This document shows positions 34,861 to 45,927 of a DNA stretch of 64,000 nucleotides, piece by piece. The stretch comes from Atherix ibis (Eukaryota > Arthropoda > Insecta > Diptera > Athericidae), in NCBI GenBank assembly GCA_958298945.1, contig OY282610.1, forward strand, positions 27,478,167 to 27,542,166, written 5' to 3'. The position numbers were made by a program, and so were the translations under genes. Every line of letters starts with the position of its first letter. The first letter of the stretch is position 1. The notes under the pieces are model-generated. The model was not told the origin of the DNA. It saw nothing but the letters and a program-made list of their open reading frames with translations, and ran no database searches.

Positions 34861-35534
34861 TCTAATTTTAATTAATTTATTTATCATTTGTTGGATTGAT
34901 GGCTATCTATAATTATGAACTACTATATAATATATGCTCTTATAACAGATATAAATTTATAAATACCAAAATACATACATTTATCAATCAGTATTATTAT
35001 TAAATATTGTAGAACAGAATTAATCTGTAACTTGAGTTCTATCTTCTCATCATTATGCGAATAGTATAGTTATCTAACCTTTAGATTATAATGAATCCTT
35101 TTTGCATATACTCATTAAACATATACATACAAAGTATGTAACATTTTAATATTTATAACTAATGTAATTGTTGATTAAAATTAAAATTACCTTATATAAT
35201 ATACAGAATTGGTTTTGTGGTAAAGTTATCATAATTATCAAAAGGATATTGTATCCTTTATATCAGAGTTATTACTATTATTAGAATATTTTTGTTATTA
35301 TTATTATAATTATTACTTCTGCTATAATTACTAGTGCAGTTTTCATAGAATTTAATTTATATTCTAAATTTTATAGTCATTGCTCGTATTTATCTGCATT
35401 CTGCTATTAATCTATATACTAAAATGAGTTAACTATTATTATTCAATTTAGTTACTATTAATAAATAAAGTAAATAAATAATTTTATTATTAAAAATTAA
35501 TTATTTACTTTATTTATTATTAAAATTGTAAAGG
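34861..35534. other. AT-rich DNA with a palindrome
   Basis: ATAAATAAAGTAAATAAATA and its complement pair across a short loop at 35460-35521. Nothing else was recognised. Confidence 0.6.
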
Positions 35535-36092
35535 GTTTCTTTACCATAGTGGCCGTGATTCGAATAAAATTAGTAAAGTTGCCATATATAAGGAAGGTTC
35601 CATAAAAATCGGTAAGTCACTATGAAAGAGCCATTGTATCTGGTTTGGATTGCACTTTCGTCTGAAGATATTATTGGCTCGTATATCTTTGAAAATGGAA
35701 AAAAGTTAGATGGTTATCGTCAATTCTGAGCACCATGACCGTATGATAGCTAACTTCTTTTGATTTGAACTTGAAGATTTTATTTTTAACCATATGTGGT
35801 TTTAATAAAATAATACCACAACCACAAGAAAAGTTCTCCGACGACATATAATTTTAAGATTTGACGATGCCAGTTAAACTTGCTGTTGGATTTTCTCTCA
35901 TGTCATATTTGGTTTTCAAGTAATAACCTTGAAAATTTCAGAAAAAAATCACCCCAAAGTGACCAAGTGCTGGAAAAATCCCTTAATGGCAAAATTTTGG
36001 CAATTTACTTTAATAAATATTTATCAAAATCAATATTTCAAATATAATTGATAAAATTTTACATTCCAAAGCTTAAATTGAATTATCATTGA
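35535..36092 (-). mobile_element. family X copy 6, one end only
   Basis: The minus orientation shows GAGCCATTGTATCTGG, ATATTATTGGCTCGTATATC TTTGAAAATGG, TAATTTTAAGATTTGACGAT G, CCTTAATGGCAAAATTTT and the end TTACATTCCAAAGCTTAAAT TGAATTATC. The opposite terminus is missing. Confidence 0.76.
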
Positions 36093-36139
36093 GCCTTTCA
36101 TATAGGATGCAGATTTATTCTAATATTAAAATTGATATT

Positions 36140-36270
36140 TAATTAAGTCCAATTTGCATTAGTTCCCTAAAACTATCTGAAATATCAATCTGTCCATAGT
36201 TTACAGTTTTCAGATACTTAAATCTATGAGCAAAATTGAATCTTATCAATTTTAATATTATGAAATGGAA
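36140..36270 (-). repeat. dispersed segment, inverted copy of 27370-27500
   Basis: See the partner segment; CTGTCCATAGTTTACAGTTT TCAGATACTTAA is the diagnostic block. Confidence 0.7.
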
Positions 36271-36299
36271 TTTATCAAAAAAACTTTAAATAATTGTCA

Positions 36300-36775
36300 G
36301 TTGTTTAAATTTTATGCGTGCAGCAAATTCACACTGAAATCCAACCAAAAGACGAAAAGTTTCAAATCTTACAGAGAATTTGTTAGAGCATCAATTTAAG
36401 CAAATGCAATTGCATGGAAAAAAATCCCAAATGGCAGCAACTATCAGATAAAAAATTATAAGCGAATGCGAAACTTAAGGAGCAAAACATCTTCCAGCTA
36501 TTTGTTCCTTAAGTTTTCCCTTCGCTTATAATTTTTTATTTGCCAATTGCTGCCATTTGAGATTTTTTTCATGCATTTGGATTCATATGTCTTGCTTTCC
36601 GATCCATTCTGTGCTGGCCACCTCCTCCGATTGAAAAATTTACTCGAACGCAAGTTCCTTAAAATAGCAACAAGTGCGTATGTGCACAGTAGAAAATCTT
36701 GCATTGCTTCTGTAAAAGTTGTGACAGAACATTTTTTTACGGAACAAATTTTATAATATAATAATTTTATATTCG
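36300..36775. mobile_element. hairpin element Y, copy 1
   Basis: It shares both flanks with the element at 38905-39385: left CACACTGAAATCCAA, GACG-AAA and AAGCAAATG; right CACCTCCTCCGATTGAAAAA TTTACTCG, AAGTTCCT-AAAT, CACAGTAGAAAATCTT-CATT and ACA-ATTT-ATAAT. Between the flanks stands a long inverted repeat. The open frames across it are by-products of the palindrome. Confidence 0.8.
36401..36582. repeat. long inverted repeat (stem of Y copy 1)
   Basis: The left arm (about 36401-36482) holds CAAATGGCAGCAA, AAAAAATTATAAGCG and AAACTTAAGGA. The right arm (about 36503-36582) holds TCCTTAAGTTTTCCCTTCG C, TTATAATTTTTT, TTGCTGCCATTTG and ATGCATTTG. Arms of about 80 bp with a loop near 20 bases and a few mismatches could fold as a long hairpin RNA. 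Confidence 0.87.
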
Positions 36776-37309
36776 CACGATTAGCCCCCAGTTTGCATTT
36801 TGTTGCCCCAATGTGAGAGCGGCAGCAATTTGACGAAAGCCCAATCAATATTGAATGAGAGTAAAATATCTTAAATTATTATTATTATTACTACAATAAT
36901 AATAACACTAAAGATATTCAGTTACTACAGCTAGAAAATAAACCAATTCATTTGGCTATGTTTGGTCACATGTGTGTCCTGTAAATGTCGTGCAAGTACT
37001 GACAACTGTTCTACGGGTACAAGGATCAAGAGATAATTTTTTTGTGCTATTGTATAATTTTTCAGACATTTCACTGTCATAAATTCTTCTTCCGTTGATG
37101 ATTTTTTTATAAAAAGTTTCTTTAGAGAAAATTACCCTTAAAATGGCTTGAGGATATTTAACATTTTATATCTCGACCACTAAATACTAAATTAAAATAA
37201 TATTTAATTAATTAAAAATAGCAACTTTTATTTTTACAAACCTAAAGAATTTGAATAAATACAAAAAAAAATTTAACATAAAAATGATTTAATTGTAAAT
37301 TACAGTTTT
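36776..37309. other. AT-rich intergenic DNA
   Basis: No feature was recognised apart from short ATT runs near 36878-36905. Confidence 0.45.
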
Positions 37310-38690
37310 GGTAAAAAATTTCAGTTTTTAAACAATTTTAACTGAAAATTGGTTTTTACTGAAAAGAGGTTTTACTGAAAATGATTTTTACTGTAAATAG
37401 TTTCTACTGAAAAAAGTTTTTACCGAAAATAATTTTTACTGAAACAAGTTTTTAATGAAAATAATTTTAACCGAAAACAATTTTTACGAAAAATAATTTT
37501 TACTGAAAACAGTTTTTACTGAAAGCAATTTTAACTGAAAACAATTTTTACGAAAAATAATTTTTACTGAAAACAGTATTTATTGAAAGCAATTTTGACT
37601 GAAAACAATTTTTATGAAAAATAATTTTACTCAAAACAGTTTTTCTTGAAAAGATTTTTACTCACAATAATTTTTACTAAAAATAATTTTCACTGGAATG
37701 AGTTTTTACTGAAAATAGTTTTTGTTGAACATAAGTTTTTCTGAAAAAAATTTTCCTGAAAAAATGTTTACTTACAATAATTTTTACTGAAAAGATTTTT
37801 AATTCACAAAAAATTTTCCTGAAAATAGTTTTACTGAAAATAGTTTTACTGAAAATAATTTTTTCTGTCAATAATTTTTACTGAAAATGATTTTTACTGT
37901 AAATAGTTTCTACTGAAAAAAGTTTTTAATGAAAATAATTTTTACTGCAAAGAGTTTTTACTGAAAATAATTTTAACTGAAAACAATTTTTACGAAAAAT
38001 AATTTTTCCTGAAAACAGTTTTTACTGAAAGCAATTTTTACTGAAAACAATTTTTACGAAAAATAATTTTACTCAAAACAGTTTTTCCTAAAAAGGTTCT
38101 TACTCACAATAATTTTTACTGAAAATCGTTTTTATTGAAAAAAGTTTTTGCTGAAAATAATTTTGACTGAAAATAATTTTTACTGAAAATCATTTTTACT
38201 GAAAATAGTTTTACTGAAAATAATATGACTAAAAAAGAGGTTTTACTGAAAATATTTTAAACTGAAAATAATTTTTACTGAAAATAATTTTTACTGAAAG
38301 AATTTTTACTGAAAATAGTTTTTACTGAAAATAATTTTTACTGAAAATAATTTTTACTGATAATAGTTTTTACTGAAAATAGTTTTTACTGAAAACATTT
38401 TTAACTGAAAATAATTTTTTTCGAAATTTTTTACTGAAAATAAATTTTCCCTCATAGTTTTTACTTAAAAAATTTTGACTGAAAATAATTTTTATTGAAA
38501 ATAATTTTTACTAAAAATAGTTTTTACTAAAAATATTTTTACTGAAAATAGTTTTTTCTGAAAATATTTTTTTCTGAAAATAATTTTTACTGAAAATCAT
38601 TTTTACTGAAAATAGTTTTTACTGAAAATAATTTTTACAGAAAAATAGTTTTTACTGAAAAAGATTTTTACTAATAATAATTTTTACTGA
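37310..38690. repeat. minisatellite array 3, unit (TTTTTACTGAAAATAA)n
   Basis: Third array of the 16-18 bp unit, with variants ACAATTTTTACGAAAAATAA and CTCACAATAATTTTTAC. It lies between the two hairpin Y elements. The minus-strand open frame 37871-37677, rich in FSVK/FSKT, is a translation of the repeat. Confidence 0.93.
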
Positions 38691-38904
38691 TGAATATTTG
38701 CTCAATATTTTAACTGATGTAATAATGATGGCGTCTCAATGATGAGTTCGAATATAGCAACTTGACACAATATACTTATGCAGAGTCTGGTGGATCATCA
38801 CACATAACTCATCAGTTTTTACAACCTCATAGTTCCGACCATCATCATAATTCGAAATTATTAATTATTATTTATTATTAATTAATAATATTTTTTTTAT
38901 GGAT

Positions 38905-39385
38905 TTCAGCACATTTACACTGAAATCCAATTAATAGACGGAAAATATTAAATCATTCAAAGCAACATTTTAAGCAAATGATGCTGGATGAAAAAATTTC
39001 AAAGTGGAATAAATTGGTAAATACCGAAGCATCAGCCACGGATAAGGAACAAGATCAGAATATTCATTAGAAGTTGTAGAAAAAAATTAGGTTTCTAAAA
39101 CTTTTGATGAATATTTTGATTTTATTCCTCATCCATGGCTGATGCTTCGGTATTTACCAATTTATGCTATTTGCATTCATATTACCTGTTTTCCAATTCG
39201 TTCTGTATATTATGATACGCTGCCCGCCTCCTCCGATTGAAAAATTTACTCGCATGTAAGTTCCTCAAATTAAAAACAAGTGAAAAACTACCCTGGCACA
39301 GTAGAAAATCTTTCATTTCTCCTGTAAATTATGAGTGAACTCTTTTTTTATGTGTCACAAATTTCATAATTTAATAATTTAGAGA
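38905..39385. mobile_element. hairpin element Y, copy 2
   Basis: It has the same flanks as copy 1 (TTTACACTGAAATCCAA, TAAGCAAATG; GCCTCCTCCGATTGAAAAAT TTACTCG, GCACAGTAGAAAATCTTTCA TT) but a different stem between them. Confidence 0.8.
38972..39178. repeat. long inverted repeat (stem of Y copy 2)
   Basis: The left arm ATAAATTGGTAAATACCGAA GCATCAGCCA (39010-39039), then GATAAGGAA and ATCAGAATATTCA, pairs with TGAATATTTTGATTTTATTCC and TGGCTGATGCTTCGGTATTT ACCAATTTAT (39108-39165). The central 30 bp are perfectly complementary. The loop is about 40 bases. Confidence 0.9.
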
Positions 39386-41630
39386 TTATTCAATAAAAAT
39401 GTTTACACTATTTTAGATTTGATGACTTGAAAAGATTAAATCTTTTTTTAATTTTTAGATTATGTAAATTTTTAATTTAATTTTAAATTAAAAAAAAAAA
39501 TTGTGTGCTTGTAAAATAAGCAATATTATTTCGAATTAAAAAATTTTACAATTTTTGTGCTATCTTTGATTAAAAAAGATGGAATTTTTTGTGAATTTTT
39601 AGAAAAACTCTCATTTTTATGAAAATTTTACAAAAACTTCCAATAAGAAAAAGAATTTTTAACGATTTATCGCAATTTGAAGAATTATTTTGCATTTAAT
39701 ATTTTCCAGTTTTTTTTTCATAGTTATTTTATAATTTACTTAAGTTTAGTTTAAAAATACTTAAAAATTAACTTTTTCCCATAAAAAAAAAAAATGAAAA
39801 TGTTTGTGAATTTTAAAAAAAAAAACTCTTAAATAAAAATTTAAAAAACACCTTTTTACCAGCTTAATTTACCAATAATTTTTTCTTTTTTTAAATTTTA
39901 CGTTTTTAAAAATTCGATTTTCACCAGAAATTTTTTTTTTTAATTATATGTAACAAGAAAAATAATATTTCTTTTAAATTTTTTCCGTTTTTCGAAAATT
40001 TGACAAAAAAAATGACAAAATTTCCTTAATTTCTGACGAAATTTCGATTGATTTAGTCTCAATTAAACTTGTCCATCATATTAGATTTTATCGAAAGTTA
40101 ATTATTTACTATTAAGCAACAAGATTAATTTGTTTATTTTTTTTTTTTGATCATTTTCAAATCATTAAAAAAGCGTTAAATTTTTGAAGAAAAAAACGAC
40201 AACATTTTGATGAATTACCTGCAATTGAATTGGTTTTTGGTAATCCTTTCTGTTCATAAATATTAAAATGAAAAAATTTCAACAATAATCATACACTTTC
40301 GAGGAAAAAAATGATTTATAACATGCAAAAAAAAATAATTATAAAATTGATTAAATTCCCCTTTTCCTAGCTAAAATTCTCATAAATCTTATTGACGTTC
40401 ATTTGCTGTTATCACGAATCCTTATCCTTGTGCAAGTAAATCAAAACAGTTCCAAAATACGAAATTTTTTTATTATCGCATTATAAGCATATTAATTCGA
40501 ATATATTTAGTAATTTATTAATTTATTGATATTGCAGTGTTTCATAAATATTTCCGCATTTGATTTGCACCTAGATTTGATATTGTTTTATATCAACAAC
40601 AAAAAAATTGATAATTTTATTACCTAAAATGTACATTGTATTGTATTAGGGCAGGTGTAAATTAATATGTTCAATATTGTGCCTTTTAATTTATAACAGT
40701 GCCATAAATTCTATAATATTATTTAAAAGAAAAATTACCCAAAATTTTAATACATTTTAGTCTTTGTAGATTAATTATAATATTATTTTCTTTTTTCACT
40801 AGTATTTGTGCAATAGCAAAAAAATAAAAACTACACTACACACTAATTTACTTGTATCGGTTATAAAATTACTTTCGATAAAAGTAGCAATAAATTATCG
40901 CCAATTATTTATTAGGTCAATTATTAAATAATTCAACTAATAAAATAGCTCTTCTTTTTTTTATAGATATAAGTTGTTGATTTAGCATTTCCTTAATAAC
41001 ATGATTGTAAGCATTAAAAATATAAAAATCATTCTAGTTTTACTTAAATAAACTTTGAATGTTGAATTCGAATGCAACCAAATAGATTGAATTGTTGTGA
41101 CGCTAAGAATCTACGTTTTACACATAGTATAATATAGTTACTAGAAATTACATTAAAAATTAAAGAAAAACAAAATATTTTAGAAAATCTGATAGATTAT
41201 TCAGACAAATTAATTATTTATAAAAGTCAACAAGAAAGACACAACTCCCCAACCCCACCCCTCCCCATTCCTACCGCACTGCCAACAAGACCATTTTTTA
41301 TAGAAATAAAATTTTTCATTTTAAATTAAAGATAAATATTTGTATATAAACTATAGTAAATATTTTTAATTGAATTTAAAGTAAAACTAATATCATTATT
41401 ATAAATAATAATTGTTGTTGAAATTGCTTCCACAGCTTTGTTTTCAGAAGGTTGCGCTCCAAAAACGTCCAATTTTCAATGACACTTTCACATAAATCGG
41501 GCTGAATTTCATCGATGTTATTCTCCTGCTCGGATAGTATTGCCGGTTTATTGGCATAGACCAGAGGTGGGCACTAATAAAGTTTTTTTTTTGTCTTCAT
41601 CTATTATAAGAAGCCCCGCCATAGTTATAA
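39386..41630. other. very AT-rich intergenic DNA
   Basis: There are long A and T runs. No ORF, repeat family or RNA gene was recognised. Confidence 0.5.
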
Positions 41631-41721
41631 TACGAGGGTCGTTCAATAAGTCCTTAGAAAAAGATGGAAAAAAACTGTTTTAAAAAAAAAAAAAAAAATT
41701 TTATTTTTCAACATAGTAAAG

Positions 41722-42588
41722 TTATATTATATACATGGCCAAATCTGGTGAATAAGCGGGATGCTGCAACAATTCCATTCTCAATTCCACAATTTTGGCC
41801 ATGGAAACAGCGCAGGTGTGCACACGCGCATTGTCCTGATGCAAGAGGACTTTTTTCTTCTTCAGATGGGGGCGTTTCTCTTTGATTTCCTCGCTCAACC
41901 ATTGCAATAACGACGCGTAATACGCTCCTGTTATTGTTTTTCCTTTTTCCAAGTAGTCGATAAAAATGATGCCCTGCGAATCCCAAAAGACCGTGGCCAT
42001 CCCCTTGCCGGCCGACGGCACAGTTTTTGCCTTCTTCGGAGCCCGTTCACCCTTGAAAATCCACAGTGATGCCTGTCTCTTCGTTTCTGAAGTGTAGTAG
42101 TGTATCCAGGTTTCGTCCACAGTGACATATCGACGAAGGAATTCGGCAGGATTGCGATGAAAGAGTGCCAACATAGCCTCAGAGTCCACTACACGATTGT
42201 GCTTATTCTCCTCTGAGAGCAAACGCGGCACCCATCTTGCCGAAATTTTTTTCACAGACAATTTTTCATGCAAAATTGAAGCGACTGTACCTTGTGATAT
42301 GCCCGTGGCCTCAACTAATTCGCGCACTTTAATTCGCCGATCGTTCAAAATCAGATTGTGGATTTTGTCGATGATTTCAGGAGTAGACACCTCAACTGGG
42401 CGTCCTGAACGATGTTCATCTTTAGTGGATGAACGGCCACGTTTAAATTCATTCACCCAATTGTAAACCGTCGCAAACACAGGTGCAGATGTGCCATGAA
42501 CTGCATCCATCTCGGCTTTGATTTCTTTCGGGCTTAAGCCTTTCAAATGGAGATGTTTGATGACAGCCCTAAACTCGCTTTTTTCCAT
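41722..42588 (-). pseudogene. mariner transposase, C-terminally truncated (288 codons from MEKSE)
   Basis: The uninterrupted frame holds the two helix-turn-helix parts (MEKSEFRAVIKHLHLKGLSP; LILNDRRIKVRELVEATGIS), the WVPRLLSEENK linker (WVPHxL motif of mariners), the first catalytic Asp in TVDETWIHYY and the second in VLLHQDNARVHT, 94 residues apart as expected. HPAYSPDLA is then followed by four foreign residues and a stop. The Asp that should come 34 residues after the second one (APSDYF in the other copies) is absent. About 190 bp including the rest of the C-terminus are deleted down to the 3' untranslated end, so the protein cannot be catalytic. It may still bind terminal repeats (inference). 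Confidence 0.93.
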
Positions 42589-42609
42589 TGTTATGCACAA
42601 ATAAATGTC

Positions 42610-42760
42610 GTTAACTTTAATCGACGATACAAATTGACCTACGCTATGGATCGAGCTTTCCTGTGGATAATGCTACTTACAAAAAAAACTTTAATCGACG
42701 ATAGAAATTGACCTACGCTATGAATTTTGACAGCTTTCCTGTGGATAATGCTACTTACAA
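42610..42760. repeat. tandem duplication in the mariner A2 leader
   Basis: TTTAATCGACGATAxAAATT GACCTACGCTATG, then AGCTTTCCTGTGGATAATGC TACTTAC, appears twice (about 42618-42682 and 42690-42758). The other two family A copies have one unit. Confidence 0.88.
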
Positions 42761-42830
42761 AAAAAAATCTTTACCGACACTACGAGCGCAATTTCTCGAT
42801 TTTCTAAGGACTTATTGAACGACCCTCGTA

Positions 42831-43109
42831 ACTGATTCCAGCGAATTCGTGAACGCTTGTCTCACTTACTTAGTAAACTTAATAGAATTCGTGAAAAAAA
42901 TTCTAAAATAATGGAAAAATTCAATTTTCTATGAGACGGCATTTTCCTACCCATAGCATAGACTATTGATTTGGATATAGCTTCATGGAAAAAAGTTTAA
43001 GGGTGTTAAATGGTACGACCTCAGAGGCCAGTTGTCATCGGCATGTCTCGAAAATAACGCAGCGCGGAAACGATAAGTCACTCAGTTCAACTCAGTTCAA
43101 ATCGCTGTG
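42831..43109. other. short intergenic stretch, no feature recognised
   Basis: An ORF of 60 codons (42985-43167) shows no motif. Confidence 0.4.
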
Positions 43110-43185
43110 TGATAAAGGTCGGATAGCATCATCGGGCTATCCGACCCAACAGTATGATGATCGATGATGCTACCCGACCTTTATG
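43110..43185. repeat. inverted repeat at the start of the 186-bp array
   Basis: ATAAAGGTCGGATAGCATCA TCG pairs with CGATGATGCTACCCGACCTTTA, with one mismatch and a loop near 25 bases. The right arm is the start of the satellite unit, so the left arm is an inverted unit fragment. Confidence 0.87.
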
Positions 43186-44205
43186 CTCAACAGACAGTAA
43201 AGTTTCCTGAGTGTAAAGGAAGCTCCTAAAACTATTGTGGGTGCTTTTTGTCCCAGATGTTGGGACCAGATATTGTCCAAATCCATATTATCCAATTGAA
43301 GCCAAAAAAGAATCTGTGATGATTGCTTAATACCAACAGTATGAGGCCCAATGATGCTATCCAACCTTTATACTCAACAGAAATTAAAGTTTCTTGAGTG
43401 TAAGGAAAGCTCCTAAAACTATTGTGGGTGCTTTTTATCCCAGATGTTGGAACCAGATATTGTCCAAATCCATATTATCCAATTGAAGCCAAAAAAAATC
43501 TGTGAAGATGGCTTAATACCAAGAGTATGAGGACCAATGATGCTACCCGAACTTTATGCTCAACAGACAGTAAAGTTTCCTGAGTGTAAAGGAAGCTCCT
43601 GGAACTGTTGTGATTGCTTTTTATCCCAGATGTTGGGACCAGATATTGTCCAAATCCATATTATCCAATTGAAGCCAAAAAAATTATGTGAAGATGGCTT
43701 AATACCAAGAGTATGAGGACCAATGATGCTACCCGAACTTTATGCTCAACAGACAGTAAAGTTTCCTGAGTGTAAAGGAAGCTCCTGGAACTGTTGTGAT
43801 TGCTTTTTATCCCAGATGTTGGGACCAGATATTGTCCAAATCCATATTATCCAATTGAAGCCAAAAAAATTATGTGATGATGGCTTAATACCAAGAGTAT
43901 GAGGACCAATGATGCTACCCGAACTTTATGCTCAACAGACAGTAAAGTTTCCTGAGTGTAAAGGAAGCTTCTGGAACTGTTGTGGGTGCTTTTTGTCCCA
44001 GATGTTGGGACCAAATATTGTCCAAATCCATATCATCCAATTGAGGCCAAAAAAAATTTGTGATGATTGCTTAATACCAACAGTATGAGGCCCGATGATG
44101 CTATCCAACCTTTATGCTCAACAGACAGTAAAGTTTCCTGAGTATAAGAGAAGCTCCTAGAATTGTTGTGGTTGCTTTTTATCCCAGATCTAACAATATT
44201 GCTTG
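43165..44205. repeat. 186-bp tandem array, five full units and edges
   Basis: TTATGCTCAACAGACAGTAA recurs at 43183, 43368, 43554, 43740, 43926 and 44112, a spacing of 185-187 bp. Units carry GTTTCCTGAGTGTAAAGGAA GCTCCT, CCCAGATGTTGGGACCAGA and ATCCATATTATCCAATTGAA G. Read on the minus strand, one segment of each unit gives QLDNMDLDNIWSQHLG, similar to the LDDMDLDDMWFQQDG block of the DUF4817-associated Tc1/mariner-type transposases also found here. Confidence 0.92.
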
Positions 44206-44614
44206 CTTACGTGGCTATTCAACCAAAAATGCATTTTGTCACTAAAGATGATTTTCTTCTCAGCAGATTTGGTGAGCTTTTAATATATAGTTCTCCGCGA
44301 TTAGATGGTGGTTATAGCAAAACACTACTAATGACATCGTTGTCTTTTGATATGCCAAAGGAATAAGTTGTCAAAGATTAAACGTGAAAGTTTAATGAAA
44401 AACTGTTCAGTAAGTCAAAAAGAAACGAAAGAATAATTCAAATTATAAAAAACAATTTTAAAAAATGTAAAAGAAATTGAAATTTCAAAAAAAATACAAT
44501 GCCAATTTTAATTCATAAAAAAAATATATTATTTGCATGTCTATTTTTATAGTAAAACACAAAAGTACGAATATAAAAGTCATAATTATTTTTTTTCTCC
44601 CTTGAATGCTTTGC
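44206..44614. other. intergenic, no feature recognised
   Basis: A 67-codon open frame (44163-44366) starts within the array edge and shows no motif. Confidence 0.4.
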
Positions 44615-44665
44615 GATGGTATTCCACAAGGCGGCATACTTAGTCCCATTCTGTACAACATTTCT
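44615..44665 (+). pseudogene. Jockey RT motif B fragment
   Basis: A 17-codon match DGIPQGGILSPILYNIS is all that remains of a Jockey-type RT (usual AGVPQGSILGPILYNIY). Confidence 0.72.
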
Positions 44666-45639
44666 GAGTCCGCTAATTTAATCGATTCTTGAATGCTGTG
44701 CTAAAAAAGATTCTTAAAGAAAATACCAAAATAAAATTATTAATAAAAAAAAGCTTTTACCGATAAATTTGTTGTATTATTTTTTTTCCCCCATTCAAAA
44801 TAATCATTTCTATGAACGATTATGTATGGAGTATTATGAACACGAGCTCTTCAATTAACAATAGTTTGATGGAATATTCAAATTCGAAGTGAATTTATTA
44901 TGTAAACACATAAATATGAGAGGTTATTATTGAAAATGATGTGCTAATATACTTTATAAAATTTTCTTTTATACTATTTAGGTAGCATAAAATTACAATA
45001 GGAATGAAAAAATTCAACATGAAAAATTATGAAATATTAAAGATCATCCGGGATAAAAAAAAAAAGTGTTAATTTTTTAGGTTTAAGCTTTTTTTAAGAA
45101 AATTTTGATTTTTTTCATAAATATTTTTCAATACAATTTTTTGCGTAAATTAATACCATTTTAATGTTAAAAAAATTCTATAAATGCACTTTCGAGTATT
45201 TTGTAAAAAAAAATAAGTAATATTATTATGTGAAATTTTTTTTAAAAGAATTTATAAACAAATGCTTAAAAACCCTCTTTTTTTATTAAGCCAATGATTA
45301 TATGGAAAATAAAAAAAGGGATTTTGTCGAACAAGAAAACAATGCACATCTTTAAGGTTAAGTGACGGATAAAAATAAAGCGAAGACCTTGTACTCTACA
45401 TGAAGATATACTAGATTAAGAACATTTTATTAGAGTCGAAACAAAACTAAATAATAATCCCTTACCAATTAGTCATAATGCAACACGATCCAACTACCCC
45501 CCCCCTTCCCCAAAAGCAATCACCTTTTCTGTAGCTAACAAATTCACCGATTAACTTAAATAACTACCCACTATCAAGAGTCTCTATTTCTTTATTATGC
45601 AACACTATTCTTCGAATGACATATTTTCTAATCCTCTAG
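44666..45639. other. AT-rich intergenic DNA
   Basis: Nothing was recognised; a C9 tract lies near 45496-45506. Confidence 0.5.
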
Positions 45640-45927
45640 TAATTCTCAATAAATACAATGAATCCTAAGCTCAACTATCCCACTTTCTACAGGCCCATAA
45701 ATTCCCATCCACTTATATCAAAAATCTTCAAAAAAGTATACCTTCACCGCTCACATTGCCTATTCAGAAGAGAAAAAAACCACTTTCCCGGTTTATTTCT
45801 AGAACCTAATTTTGAAATCTACTACCTAATAATAAAATACTTTCCTACAAACAAACTGTCGTATATTTCCTCGATATTCGCCGGTGTTCCACAAGGTAGC
45901 ATACTTGGTCCCATTCTCTACAATATT
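45640..45927 (+). pseudogene. Jockey-clade RT relic, part left of a mariner
   Basis: It reads PTFYRPINSHPLISKIFKKV and HRSHCLFRREK (finger region), then after a large deletion YISSIFAGVPQGSILGPILY NIY (motif B), where the mariner is inserted. The next piece of LINE is at 47224. Confidence 0.8.

Larger units (their letters stand above)
41631..42830 (-). mobile_element. mariner element A2, 1.2 kb
   Basis: The inverted termini TACGAGGGTCGTTCAATAAG and CTTATTGAACGACCCTCGTA bound the element, with TA at both ends. Transposase is on the minus strand. It is the best preserved family A copy but has lost the 3' coding end. Confidence 0.95.

Noticed and set aside
36498..36848. 116-codon minus-strand frame
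   Set aside because: It runs across the long inverted repeat of hairpin element Y; no motif, and not conserved in copy 2.
37677..37871. 64-codon frame rich in FSVK/FSKT repeats
   Set aside because: A translation of minisatellite array 3; its repeats follow the DNA unit and there is no independent sign of coding.
41722..41760. Taking the Asp of YSPDLA as the third catalytic residue of mariner A2
   Set aside because: In DD34D transposases the catalytic Asp lies five residues further (APSDYF); the spacing from the second Asp in A2 reaches only 29 residues at YSPD.
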